Of a stretch of 64,000 nt of DNA, positions 9,240 through 17,714 are shown piece after piece. Every line of letters begins with the position of its first letter. Position 1 is the stretch's first letter. The stretch lies in NCBI GenBank assembly GCA_016182605.1, contig JACPGE010000072.1, positions 43,598 through 107,597 on the forward strand, given 5' to 3'. The translations under genes were made by a program, and so were the position numbers. A model generated the notes under the pieces. It made no database searches. It was not told the DNA's origin and saw only the letters and a list, made by a program, of their open reading frames with translations. Origin of the DNA: Candidatus Hydrogenedentota bacterium. GTDB lineage: Bacteria > Hydrogenedentota > Hydrogenedentia > Hydrogenedentales > JAEUWI01.

Positions 9240-9276
9240 GCTCCAAGCTGGAAGCAGCCATGGAGCGCGCTTTTTT
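9240..9276 (+). terminator. Intrinsic terminator of the porin-pst operon
   Basis: The outer stem is GCTCCA (9240-9245) with TGGAGC (9261-9266). The inner stem is GCTG/CAGC around a GAAG loop. It is followed by GCGC and six T residues (9271-9276). This closes transcription right after pstA, which argues that pstB is not simply further along the same transcript. Confidence 0.75.
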
Positions 9277-9277
9277 C

Positions 9278-9306
9278 TTGACAGCGGCCGCCTTGCCAGT
9301 TTAGTT
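9278..9306 (+). promoter_or_regulatory. Possible sigma-70 promoter for the TetR remnant and R2lox
   Basis: A consensus -35 TTGACA (9278-9283) is followed after 17 bases by TTAGTT (9301-9306), a weak -10. It starts directly after the pst terminator and would drive the TetR remnant and the oxidase gene behind it. Confidence 0.4.
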
Positions 9307-9326
9307 TGCCTGCGGGTAGATTAACT

Positions 9327-9897
9327 ATGGGCAGGACCATGAGCGACGTGTACCTTTCCCGAAGGCCGGGCAGGCCCGTGGACGAATTGCGCCGGGAGCG
9401 CCTGAAATCCGAAATACTCCCGGTGGCAGCGCGTCCTTTTGCGGAAAACGGCTTCCGGAACACGGATTTGGGCGCGGTGGCGGCGTGCGCCGCGTGCGGG
9501 GATCCGCTGGAAGAATGGCGCAGTGTGATTTGCGCCTGCCTGGGATTTTTTGACGCGAACCCGCACGTGGTGGAGCTGTCGATCGAGGAGCGCGCGCTTC
9601 AAGGAGCGGGAGAAGCCGGCCTTTTTTATTCACCAGGATCGGACGCTGCCGCACTGGCGGGCCTTGCTCGAGCAGTTGATTGCGGCAGGCCGAATCCGGG
9701 CAGTGGACATCGATGCGCCGGTCGAAGTGGCGAGCAACAGCCTTTATGGCGCCGTATTCACGAACCGTTTCTGCCGGGTGAAACGGCGTTATGAGGATCA
9801 GGCCGCGGCGATTCTCAAGTTGTTATTCCCGGGCTTGTTGATGAACGGAGAGGCACTCAATTACCGCAATTTTGCGGCAACGGGCGAAGGAGACTGA
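9327..9897 (+). pseudogene. TetR-family regulator remnant (HTH deletion and frameshift)
   Basis: Two reading frames together give a TetR-like protein. The first frame starts at 9327 (or ATG 9339) with RRPGRPVDELRRERL, and the HTH opens with FAENGFRNTDLGAVAA. It then jumps directly to helix-4-like residues, so the second half of the HTH and about 25-30 residues are missing. Near 9590-9600 the sense passes to the +1 frame, which continues as FKEREKPAFFIHQDRTLPHW and on to KLLFPGLL, typical of the TetR ligand domain, and stops at 9897. The intact first frame instead runs on to 9794 as nonsense. The locus therefore carries both a deletion and a frameshift and cannot give a normal DNA-binding protein. 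R2lox starts 4 bases later with its AAGGAG inside this remnant. Confidence 0.75.
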
Positions 9898-9900
9898 GCG

Positions 9901-10809
9901 ATGGGCCATGAATCATTTGCGACGACGACCCGGGGACTGAACCGGAACACGCTCCCCATGCGGCTGTTCGAAAAGGCGAAGCGGCTGGGCATATGGAACC
10001 CGGCAGACATCGACTTTTCGCAGGATCGGGCCGACTGGGCCGGGCTCAGTGCCGACGAGCAGCAGCTCCTCTTGCGCCTCACCTCGCAGTTTCAGGCGGG
10101 CGAGGAAGCGGTGACACTGGACCTGCTTCCGCTGATGGAAACCGTGGCCAGCGAAGGGCGCATCGAGGAGGAGATGTTTCTTACGGCCTTTCTCTGGGAG
10201 GAGGCGAAGCACGTCGATTTTTTCAGCCGCTTTATTGCGGAGGTGGTGCCGGGCACACCCGATCTGAACCAGTATGTGCAGGGCGCCTACCGCAAGCTCT
10301 TCTATGAGATTCTCCCGGAACACCTGGGCGCGCTCCGCACGGACAAGTCGGCCGCGGCACAGGTGAAAGCCTCGACGGTGTACAACATGGTGGTGGAGGG
10401 CATGCTCGCGGAGACGGGATACCACACCTACTACACGATCCTGGATCAGCGGAATATTCTGCCGGGCTGCCGCGAAGGGATCTCGAAGCTGAAGCTCGAC
10501 GAATCGCGCCACATTGCCTACGGCGTATACCTGATCTCGCGGCACGTTGCGGCAGATCCTGCCATGTGGGATGTCTTCCAGAACACGATGACCGAGATGC
10601 TGCCGATTGCGATGGAGCAGATTAGCGAGGTCTTTGGCCTCTATGCGGGCGAGGTGCCATTCGGGCTCAAAGAGGAGACCTTTATGTTCTATGCGCAGTC
10701 CCAGTTCCAGAAGCGCTTCGAGCGGGTGCAAAAGAGTCTGGGCAAGAGCCTGGAAGAGATTACCGGCGAGAGCGATTTCGAACTGGAAGATGTGGCCGTG
10801 GGGGTTTAG
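9901..10809 (+). CDS. R2-like ligand-binding oxidase (R2lox)
   Basis: This ferritin-like four-helix protein is related to ribonucleotide reductase R2. Characterised R2lox proteins bind a Mn/Fe pair and a long-chain fatty acid, and form a Tyr-Val ether crosslink. All six metal ligands can be placed: Glu68, Glu101, His104, Glu166, Glu201, His204. So can the crosslink pair Val71 and Tyr161, at nearly the numbering of the mycobacterial protein. The 302-residue length and the opening LFEKAKRLGIWNPADIDF also match the family. No nrdA lies nearby, so it is not a normal RNR subunit. The physiological reaction of R2lox is unknown. Its former regulator may have been the TetR remnant just upstream. Confidence 0.88.
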   Translation: MGHESFATTTRGLNRNTLPMRLFEKAKRLGIWNPADIDFSQDRADWAGLSADEQQLLLRLTSQFQAGEEAVTLDLLPLMETVASEGRIEEEMFLTAFLWEEAKHVDFFSRFIAEVVPGTPDLNQYVQGAYRKLFYEILPEHLGALRTDKSAAAQVKASTVYNMVVEGMLAETGYHTYYTILDQRNILPGCREGISKLKLDESRHIAYGVYLISRHVAADPAMWDVFQNTMTEMLPIAMEQISEVFGLYAGEVPFGLKEETFMFYAQSQFQKRFERVQKSLGKSLEEITGESDFELEDVAVGV

Positions 10810-10918
10810 AATCTTACCCAGGCCGGGTGCGCCGGTGTTGCCCTCGCTTTCAGCATGCGGCCCCGAATACTCAGCTCCTTCAATTGCCGTCTGACTTCAG
10901 GGAAGAAAGAGCGCGATC

Positions 10919-11323
10919 ATGCCCCCCCGCGACGTAGTCAATGCCATGTACACCGCCTTTGCCGAAAAAGACGAAGCGCGGCTGCGTGTCTTGCTCGCCA
11001 CCGATGTGGAATGGGAGCAGATGCGGGGCATGCCGGGCGGGGCGCACCGTCACGGCGTGGAAGAGGTGATTCGGGACGTGCTCCGCGGGCTCAACACGAT
11101 CTGGAATGAATTTCAGGTGCATCTGGAAAACTGGATCGTCGATGGAGAAAGCGTGGTGGTCACCGGGCGCTACACCGGCGTGCACGCCAAGACAGGCCGG
11201 CCGCTGGACGCGCCGTTTGCGCATTGGTATACGGTGCGGGGAGAACAGGTGACGCGGTTCGTGCAGTTCACCGACACGGCGGTCTTCGTCAATGCCTGCC
11301 GGAAACCCGATGCGCATTTGTAA
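10919..11323 (+). CDS. SnoaL-like/NTF2-fold protein
   Basis: This is a small cytoplasmic protein of 134 residues with the cone-shaped SnoaL/ketosteroid-isomerase pattern. It has an N-terminal helix (VVNAMYTAFAEKDEARLRVLL), a DVEWE strand, the HGVEEVIRDVLRGL helix, and the later strands VVVTGRYTGVHAKTG and FAHWYTVRGEQVTRFVQF. Many relatives are listed as ketosteroid isomerase-like proteins without a known substrate, and the same caution applies here. It follows R2lox in the same direction after 109 bases and may be co-transcribed. Confidence 0.75.
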   Translation: MPPRDVVNAMYTAFAEKDEARLRVLLATDVEWEQMRGMPGGAHRHGVEEVIRDVLRGLNTIWNEFQVHLENWIVDGESVVVTGRYTGVHAKTGRPLDAPFAHWYTVRGEQVTRFVQFTDTAVFVNACRKPDAHL

Positions 11324-11551
11324 GTGTCGAACGAAGTGACAGCGCTTTAATATTCCGGATTTCTGCACGGAATCTTGGAGTAAGTCCGCGGGAAGTGCGA
11401 TTTCGATAACATTGGAACCCCGCCCGCCGAATCGGTGTTTAACCGGACATGCACGCTGTGAAACCATACCCCGTCCCGTCTTTACGGACGGGAGCACGTG
11501 CAATGGCTCAATCCGGGCTAACAACAAGCTGAACAAGGAGTGTAATGACCT

Positions 11552-12376
11552 ATGCGTAACCCAATGCAGTGCGCCAATGTTTATCGAAAAGGCCTGCTCG
11601 TGGCCGTGGCAGTGCTGGTAACCGCCGGATGGACCGGTGCGGCGTTTGCCCAGCCCGGTGGTGGCGGTGGCCGTGGCGGCGGTCCGCAGATCTCCAAGGA
11701 AGATCTGGCGGCCGTATTCACCTTGCAGGCCAAGGGCGTGGCCACCGAACTCGGACTGAATGAAGAGAACACGGGGAAACTTGTGGCGGCCTATGAAGCG
11801 AGCCGCGCAAGCCATCGCACCGCCATGGAAGCCATGCGTGGACCCGAAGGCGGCCCTGGCGACGGCCCCGGAGGCGGTGGGCCCGGAGGCGGCCGGGAAC
11901 GCTGGGAAGCCATGACGAAAGCGAACAAAGCGGAATCAGACAAGCTCGCGGCAGCCGTGGGCGCTTTCCTGACCCCGGAACAGACGAAGCAGGCCGTGGC
12001 GGTGTTGGGCACGTACAGCCGCCAATGGGACCGGATGGTGCACATCCTGGCGGGTTTCAAACTCGACGCGGAGAAGGGTCAGAAGGCCTTTTCGCTGGTG
12101 GCAAAGTTTGTTGCCGAGGGCGAAGCGGCGCGCGCCGCTGCCATGGCTTCGGGCGACCCGCGTTCGGTCCGGGACAAGATGATGGCCATGAAAGAAAAGC
12201 TCGACGCGGATCTGGCGGGCGTATTGAGCCCGGAACAGGCGGCGAAGTGGAAAGAAGAGACCGCACGGCGCGGTGGCCGTGATGGCGGCCGTGGCCCCGG
12301 CGGACCCGGAGGTCCTGGCGGCGGCCCCGAAGGCGGCCCGCGCGGCGGCGGCGACCCCGACGGACAGCAGCTCTAA
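11552..12376 (+). CDS. Secreted Gly-rich LTXXQ/Spy-like protein
   Basis: The 274-residue product has a signal peptide (cut near AFAQ, residue 32), then a Gly/Arg stretch. A helical part with three related motifs follows (ATELGLNEENTGKLV, FLTPEQTKQAV, VLSPEQAAKWKEE), and the tail is almost only Gly, Pro and Arg. The repeated L-x-x-E/P-Q pattern recalls periplasmic CpxP/Spy-type proteins, but the low-complexity stretches make homology weak. It stands alone: AAGGAG lies 11 bases before the ATG, and a clear terminator follows. Its role is unknown; an extracytoplasmic chaperone or sensor role is conceivable. Confidence 0.65.
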   Translation: MRNPMQCANVYRKGLLVAVAVLVTAGWTGAAFAQPGGGGGRGGGPQISKEDLAAVFTLQAKGVATELGLNEENTGKLVAAYEASRASHRTAMEAMRGPEGGPGDGPGGGGPGGGRERWEAMTKANKAESDKLAAAVGAFLTPEQTKQAVAVLGTYSRQWDRMVHILAGFKLDAEKGQKAFSLVAKFVAEGEAARAAAMASGDPRSVRDKMMAMKEKLDADLAGVLSPEQAAKWKEETARRGGRDGGRGPGGPGGPGGGPEGGPRGGGDPDGQQL

Positions 12377-12399
12377 ACCATCTGACGTAAATTTCGATT

Positions 12400-12434
12400 G
12401 GCGCGTCTTGCCCGATGGGCAGGGCGCGCCTTTT
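12400..12434 (+). terminator. Intrinsic terminator after the Gly-rich gene
   Basis: A 14-bp stem (12400-12413 with 12417-12430; GGCGCG...TTGCCC against GGGCAGGGCGCGCC, including G-T pairs) closes on a 3-base GAT loop. It is followed by TTTT. Confidence 0.8.
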
Positions 12435-12474
12435 GCATGGTGCGGGTAATGGGGGTCAAGAAAGTGATCGAACC

Positions 12475-12489
12475 GTATAGGACCTATAC
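12475..12489. promoter_or_regulatory. 15-base perfect palindrome
   Basis: GTATAGG, a central A, then CCTATAC form a perfect odd-length palindrome. It sits in a convergent gap, 76 bases beyond the 3' end of the large glycosidase-like gene and 41 bases past a terminator. It could be a protein-binding site or one unit of a dispersed repeat; I found no second copy in the window. Confidence 0.3.
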
Positions 12490-12565
12490 ATGCCCGGATG
12501 GTATGAGGGCGGGTTTATTGCAGGTCCCGTATCCGGGCGCAGCCCGCAGAGAATAACCGTACTCT

Positions 12566-14935
12566 TCAGTTCGACGCTGCGAATCCCTCACGCAACAGCC
12601 ACACTTCCGCCACCTGACAGCCGCGGCCCTCAATAAGATTCCACCGCAACTCCAGCGCGCCGTCTTGCGTTGCGCCGCCAGGCACCAGGTATTCCACCGG
12701 AGCGATGGGTTCGGGTTGTTTCAGCGGTCCGTGGATTACGTAGGCATCGTCCGCGCCAAGGGACACAGTGGATTTGAAGCGGCCGGCATAGGTAATCCGG
12801 ACGCGGTACTGCGCACGCGGATCGAGGCCGGTGTAGGCCATCTTGAGCGGCGTGCCGAAGAGGGTCTGCACTTGGGAGAGCCACGGCCAGCGGAGGGGCT
12901 CGGAGCCGTCCGTCACCAGGAAGTAGGGGAACTCCACGGCGGGTGAATGCAAGGCGCCAGGGTCGCTCACGGCCAGATCGGGCTGGACAACATGGGGCGC
13001 CTCACCCACGGTGCCGAGGTTGTCGTAATAGCTGCCTGGCCCGGGGCGCGCCCAGTGCGCCAGGGTATGCAGATGGGCGCGCTGAAGCGCCGGCGTTGCG
13101 GCTTCCAGCGCGGTCTGCATCTCCCTCTCCAGCCAGATGCGGTTGTTCAAGGGCTGATCCAGCCAGTCGAGCATGGCGCCGCGTTCCGGGTTTCTCGCGC
13201 TGTAGGGCGGCTTTGCGCTGAGCTGATAGCCAATGCTTTCGTGCAGGGTCTTTCCCAGTTCCTCGATGCTAGCGCGGAGTGCCGTCGCCACGGGTTCCCG
13301 CAGTTCCTGCGTCAGTGCGGCGCGTGCTTCCGCTACCGCGGCCTCGGGGCTCAGGGTGGTGTTGGCGAGCGCAGTAAGTGCCGCGGTTTCTGCCGCATCG
13401 GCGGCTCGCGCGCGTTCCTGGATATAGGCGTCGTAGCGGGCGCGAAAGAGGAACATCTGCAAGCGCCAGTTGGCGGCGCCACGATTGCCCATTTCCTCGC
13501 TCAGCGCTTCCCAATGCGCCAGAGTCGCCGGTATCGCCTTGTTGTCGATCGCCTTGCCCAGGTTGTTGTCTTCCAGCATCAGCAGGCCTTGCGCCACTTC
13601 GCGGCGATGCGCGTTGTCGAAAAATACGCGGCCGTATTCTTCGAGAAGGGTCTTCAGTTTCATGTTTGGGTTCCAGCCCAATGCGGACCAGAGAATCTTG
13701 TTGAGGTCGTCGTGGATGCCGTCGCTGTAAGTGCCGAAGCCGCCGGAGATGCTCCGGAAACGGCGATAGATCTCAGCGTGCATCCTGGGCATGGCGAGCA
13801 CCGGTTCACGGCCCACCGTGTGCGCGAAGACGGGATCCCAGTCCGGTATGGGGTACTGACAGCGGATGGTGTGGGTGATGTCGGGATAGCGTCGAATGGG
13901 GTATTGCTCCGGCGTGCGCGCGCGCATGGTTTCCCAATCCATGGTGTTCCATGGGCCATAGATCACACCCGCAAGCCAGGCGGGCCGCTGCTCCTCCAGG
14001 TAACGGAAGAAGTAATCGTTCTCCGCTTCGGTAAAGGTCTGGTTGGAAACCCAGAGCGTGGCCTTGGGATGGATCTCGTAGAGAATGACCGCCAGATCGG
14101 CCAGCCACGGCATGAGTATTTCCGCGGGCGTCTCGCCATCGTCCCCGCCAGGCACAAAGACGGCATCGAGGTGCGCCATGCTCTGAAAGAGGGCCCTTCG
14201 TTTTGCCAGGCCTTCGGCAGCGCCTTCCGGCGTGGTGACATCGTCAATAGCGGCCAGCCAAAGCCAAACATCGATGCCATAGCTGCCGATCAACTTGCTG
14301 AGCGCGGCGTTCATCTCCCACATGGACGTTTTCATCACCACACTGTCACGCTCGTCCGGGGTGAGAGGCGGTATCAGTTCGATGCCGTTGGCGCCAAAAA
14401 GTATGAGGTCCCGGATGTATCGATCGAAGGTGGCGAGGTCCCAGGCATCATAGCTGTTGGCCGTGTTGCGGTAACCGAGCTGATGCACGCGAATGGGCAC
14501 ATCCGGGCTCTCCGCAATGTCCATTGCGCCCTTCAGGAGCACCTCGCCGGGAGCCAACTCCAGAAGCCGGATGAGCCTTCCCGCGGCGAACAGCACGCCC
14601 CGGGGATCGCGGCCTGCAAGTTCCACGCGTGCTGCGCGTGGCCGCGCCACTATACGATAGCTTTCAGGGGCGCCGGGCACACCGGATCCGGGCGTGGCAT
14701 CGGCAAGTTGCAGCACGATCGCGGGGCTGTTGGAGGGTATCGCCTGTTGTACGACGCGCAGCGATACGCCGGTGCGCCGCGCAATCTCTTCCTGCAAAAC
14801 TTGCGCCGCCTTTGCCACCACCGGATTGGCCGTTGCATCTGCGATAACGGCTTTCGAAAGATCCAACGTTGCGGAAAAGGCAGGCGAAACAAACGACATG
14901 CAAACCAATATCCGCACAACTTTTTTCAAAGACAT
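12566..14935 (-). CDS. Secreted glycosidase-like protein with GH20/GH67-type N-terminal domain
   Basis: The 789-residue product has a signal peptide (cut near FSAT, residue 22). Residues 23-140 form the small alpha/beta domain seen before GH20 and GH67 barrels (ANPVVAKAAQVLQEEIARRTG, IVLQLADA, ESYRIVARPRAARVELAGRDPRGVLFAA; the last cited in parts). The next 350 residues look like a TIM barrel (RVHQLGYRNTANSYDAWD, LFGANGIELIPP, DAVFVPGGDDGE). A C-terminal part looks like a carbohydrate-binding beta-sandwich. It probably acts on uronic-acid or hexosamine glycans outside the cytoplasm. Catalytic acids cannot be assigned with confidence. AAGGAG lies 5 bases before the ATG. It may share a transcript with the beta-propeller gene 108 bases upstream. 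Confidence 0.6.
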   Translation of the reverse strand: MSLKKVVRILVCMSFVSPAFSATLDLSKAVIADATANPVVAKAAQVLQEEIARRTGVSLRVVQQAIPSNSPAIVLQLADATPGSGVPGAPESYRIVARPRAARVELAGRDPRGVLFAAGRLIRLLELAPGEVLLKGAMDIAESPDVPIRVHQLGYRNTANSYDAWDLATFDRYIRDLILFGANGIELIPPLTPDERDSVVMKTSMWEMNAALSKLIGSYGIDVWLWLAAIDDVTTPEGAAEGLAKRRALFQSMAHLDAVFVPGGDDGETPAEILMPWLADLAVILYEIHPKATLWVSNQTFTEAENDYFFRYLEEQRPAWLAGVIYGPWNTMDWETMRARTPEQYPIRRYPDITHTIRCQYPIPDWDPVFAHTVGREPVLAMPRMHAEIYRRFRSISGGFGTYSDGIHDDLNKILWSALGWNPNMKLKTLLEEYGRVFFDNAHRREVAQGLLMLEDNNLGKAIDNKAIPATLAHWEALSEEMGNRGAANWRLQMFLFRARYDAYIQERARAADAAETAALTALANTTLSPEAAVAEARAALTQELREPVATALRASIEELGKTLHESIGYQLSAKPPYSARNPERGAMLDWLDQPLNNRIWLEREMQTALEAATPALQRAHLHTLAHWARPGPGSYYDNLGTVGEAPHVVQPDLAVSDPGALHSPAVEFPYFLVTDGSEPLRWPWLSQVQTLFGTPLKMAYTGLDPRAQYRVRITYAGRFKSTVSLGADDAYVIHGPLKQPEPIAPVEYLVPGGATQDGALELRWNLIEGRGCQVAEVWLLREGFAASN

Positions 14936-15043
14936 GAGGACTCCTTAACTCTGGTTCATTCGCAGCGGCTCCCCAGCGTTGATGGTGTGCCTCGCAATGC
15001 AAAGTTTTACTATCCCGCGAGAACCGTTCCGGCGCTTGGAGGA

Positions 15044-16009
15044 TCAGCGCAGCACGGGCTTCACCGGAACGCCGTTTGTCGTCAGGATATGAATCTCATG
15101 CGCGCGGATCTCCGGGTGGTAGAATTCCCAGACGACTTTCTTGTTCCGGGTCACTTCGAAGATCCGCGGCTTGGACGGGTCTGTCTGCCCGTAACTGCCG
15201 ATGACCGTGTTCCCATTGGGCAGGCGTTGCGCGCCGCAGGGATCGTTGAACTGTCCATCGACATCCGCGTTGCCGCAGCGCCAGGCAACTTTGCCGGCCG
15301 GATCAAACTCGACGGTTTTGTGGCCGTGGGTGAGATCCACCAGGACGTTGCCGTTCTCCAGCAGAATGGCCGTGAAGGGCCAGTTGTGTTCTTCACGCCC
15401 GCCGAGTTCCGGAAGGTCGGTGGGAATCTCCCGAACGACTTCGCCGGCGGGCGTATATTCCTTCACCTTGAACGCGAAAAGATGGGGCACGAGGTAGTTG
15501 CCCGTGGGGAGTTTGCGCGCCATGCGCGTCTGCATGTGGTCGTCGGTGGTATCGGGCTGGAGCGGCACCTCCAGCTTGATGGCGCCGTCCTGTCCCACTT
15601 CGAGGATGCGCGGTTTGGGCCCGCGTTCAACAAGCATCGTATCGCCGTTGTCGAGCCGCTGCACGGTGCCGAGTTCTTTATTCTCTGGCGCGAGGGTGTA
15701 GGACCAAAGCACATCCTTGGCGCCGGCGCGGTACTCCCGGGCCACCTTTCCATCGGAAACGAGAATATTGCCATTTTCCAGCACGTACCCGTCATGGGAA
15801 TAGCCCTTCACCTCCCACACGATCTCGCACGCCTCACTGACAAGTGCCGTGGTGCTTGTGCCCGTTACAAGAAACGAATGCCGAATGCCCTCCGCACTTA
15901 CCTGGCGGAACGGCGCCTCCTCCGATGCCGCATTCGCATGGGCGGCCGCCAGTATCCCGGCTGCCATCAGCAGCGCCTGCACAAATTTCATCGCTTGCTT
16001 GTTGCACAT
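15044..16009 (-). CDS. Secreted beta-propeller protein (PQQ/arylsulfotransferase-like repeats)
   Basis: The 321-residue product has a signal peptide (MCNKQAMKF... to HANAAS). At least five repeats have the pattern N-G-N/D-x-hydrophobic-V (NGNILVSDGK, NGDTMLVERG, TGNYLVPH, NGNVLVDL, NGNTVIGSYG), each followed by a D/EVD...G-x-hydrophobic-W strand. This is the blade signature of PQQ-like or ASST-like propellers. Enzymatic residues of arylsulfotransferases are not evident, so a binding role is possible. The ATG at 16009 was chosen because AAGGAAAGG lies 9 bases upstream; the next ATG (15991) is also possible. It is divergent from the DUF5009-like membrane gene. Confidence 0.65.
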   Translation of the reverse strand: MCNKQAMKFVQALLMAAGILAAAHANAASEEAPFRQVSAEGIRHSFLVTGTSTTALVSEACEIVWEVKGYSHDGYVLENGNILVSDGKVAREYRAGAKDVLWSYTLAPENKELGTVQRLDNGDTMLVERGPKPRILEVGQDGAIKLEVPLQPDTTDDHMQTRMARKLPTGNYLVPHLFAFKVKEYTPAGEVVREIPTDLPELGGREEHNWPFTAILLENGNVLVDLTHGHKTVEFDPAGKVAWRCGNADVDGQFNDPCGAQRLPNGNTVIGSYGQTDPSKPRIFEVTRNKKVVWEFYHPEIRAHEIHILTTNGVPVKPVLR

Positions 16010-16246
16010 GGTAATAGCCCTTTCCTTCCCGCGGGGAAGCTGCCCGGAACTCTTGAACCCGCCGCCATGTTCTAACACAGGCATTGCGCACAATGCACGG
16101 CGCGGCGGAGAAGTCCCATTCGGCTGGCAGTTTGACGTATACTTCCGGAACGTGCCGGAAGCCGCCCCGCATACCGATCCGTGTTGCGGCGGCGATTCAT
16201 GGAACATGACATCAATCCCCGCATCCAAACCCCAGAGGAAAGTTTT

Positions 16247-17422
16247 ATGACGGTCTCATCGGAATCCATTCCACCCACGGAAACCCTCGGCGGCGTGGCC
16301 GCGGCCACGGATCGCCTCCTGTCGGTCGACGTGTTGCGCGGCTTCGACATGTTCTGGATCATCGGCGCGGAAGGCATCGTCCATTCCCTGTCGAAGACCG
16401 GAACGGACAACGCGTTTGTGGCGTTTCTCTCGAATCAGATGAGGCACGTGCCCTGGGAGGGGTTTCATTTCTACGATCTGATCTTTCCCCTCTTTGTATT
16501 CATCATTGGGGTGTCCATTGTGCTTTCGATGGATCGCATCGTGGAGAAGGAGGGCAAGGCGGGCGCAATGCGCCGCATTGTGAAGCGGGGCTTTATCCTG
16601 TACTTGTTGAACCTCTTCTACTATGGCGGCATTGGGCGCTATCCCGATCCCGGCATCCGCCTGGTGGGTGTCTTGCAGCGTCTTGCCTTCACCTATGTCT
16701 GCGGCGCCCTGCTCTACTGTAACTTCAAGCTGCGCGGATTGATCGTCGCTTGTGCCGTCATTCTCGTGGGCTATTGGGCGGCCATGACCTTCATTCCCGC
16801 CGGTGTCCCGGGGCATATGCCAGAGGGCGGCATCACTCAGGTTTCCTTCGAGCCGGGCCAGAACCTCGCGCATTATGTGGACTACCATTTCCTGCCGGGC
16901 CGCCGCTTGGAAACGGATTGGGATCCGGAAGGTTTGCTGAGCGCAATTCCCGCGGTGGGCAGTTGTCTTTTGGGCATTTTTGCCGGCATGCTGTTAAAAT
17001 CACGGCGCTTCACACCGATCCAGAAAGTGGCCTGGCTTGCGGCGGGCGGCGTCGCGCTGGTGCTCCTGGGCTCGCTGTGGGGGCTCCAATTTCCGGTCAT
17101 CAAAAAGCTATGGACTTCATCCTATGTACTCGTAGCGGGGGGCTACAGCGCGCTCCTGCTCGCGTTCTTTTACCTGATGATCGACGTGCTGGAGTACCGC
17201 CGGTGGGCGGCGCCCTTCGTCTGGATCGGCAGCAACGCGCTGACCGTCTATCTGGCCGTGAACCTGATCGATTTCGACTTGATTGCGGAGCGTTTTGTGG
17301 GAGGCCCCGTGAAGGCCAGTCTGGGCAGCTACGGAGACTTCGGCGTCACGGCCATGGGCCTGGTGCTGGCCATACTGCTCACGCGCTGGATGTACCACCG
17401 GAAGATCTTCATCAAGGTCTAA
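16247..17422 (+). CDS. DUF5009/heparan-alpha-glucosaminide N-acetyltransferase-like membrane protein
   Basis: This polytopic inner-membrane protein has 391 residues and about ten hydrophobic helices. The opening RLLSVDVLRGFDMFWIIG and the helix block FYDLIFPLFVFIIGVSI are typical of the DUF5009/HGSNAT/YeiB group. Characterised relatives move acetyl groups from cytosolic acetyl-CoA across the membrane to sugars. In bacteria of this type the gene often accompanies glycan breakdown, which agrees with the secreted glycosidase-like protein nearby. ATG 16247 follows GAGGAAAG and begins just before the conserved block. A terminator lies 25 bases after the stop. Confidence 0.82.
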   Translation: MTVSSESIPPTETLGGVAAATDRLLSVDVLRGFDMFWIIGAEGIVHSLSKTGTDNAFVAFLSNQMRHVPWEGFHFYDLIFPLFVFIIGVSIVLSMDRIVEKEGKAGAMRRIVKRGFILYLLNLFYYGGIGRYPDPGIRLVGVLQRLAFTYVCGALLYCNFKLRGLIVACAVILVGYWAAMTFIPAGVPGHMPEGGITQVSFEPGQNLAHYVDYHFLPGRRLETDWDPEGLLSAIPAVGSCLLGIFAGMLLKSRRFTPIQKVAWLAAGGVALVLLGSLWGLQFPVIKKLWTSSYVLVAGGYSALLLAFFYLMIDVLEYRRWAAPFVWIGSNALTVYLAVNLIDFDLIAERFVGGPVKASLGSYGDFGVTAMGLVLAILLTRWMYHRKIFIKV

Positions 17423-17447
17423 CCCGCATATTTGCCGCCGCTTATGC

Positions 17448-17488
17448 ATGTGCCCGCGGAGGGGATCCGCGGGCACATTACAATTTTG
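17448..17488 (+). terminator. Intrinsic terminator after the DUF5009-like gene
   Basis: A perfect 13-bp stem pairs ATGTGCCCGCGGA (17448-17460) with TCCGCGGGCACAT (17466-17478) around a GGGGA loop. It is followed by a T/A-rich run ending in TTTT. Confidence 0.8.
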
Positions 17489-17714
17489 GGGGCCCTGTAA
17501 CATTTCCTCCCCCACGCCCCACCTCCCTTCACATGGGACGGAGCCGGAAGCCGCCCCCGGCCAGAGGCCGCACCCGGAGGATCGCCTATGGAGCAGGGCT
17601 GAGGACATTCGCGTAACTTGTGTTTATGCAAAAAACCGAGTGCGAAAAGTTGCTAGAGGCGCCCCGCGCCTGAAATGGGACGGGTAACATTTTCCATTCA
17701 CGGAGGAAAAGAAA
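17489..17714 (+). other. 5' region of the EF-hand gene
   Basis: This 226-base stretch precedes the EF-hand gene. It is moderately GC-rich and includes an A-run (GCAAAAAACC, near 17629). GGAGGAAAAG lies before the start codon. No recognised riboswitch or promoter could be assigned. Confidence 0.3.

Noticed and set aside
12947..16075. A very long open frame on the plus strand (over 1,000 codons)
   Set aside because: It lies opposite two well-supported minus-strand genes with signal peptides and ribosome sites; it has no family residues and arises from GC-rich third positions.
17489..17714. Possible riboswitch (GEMM-like) ahead of the EF-hand gene
   Set aside because: The conserved core could not be laid out; only an A-run and some GC pairs are present.
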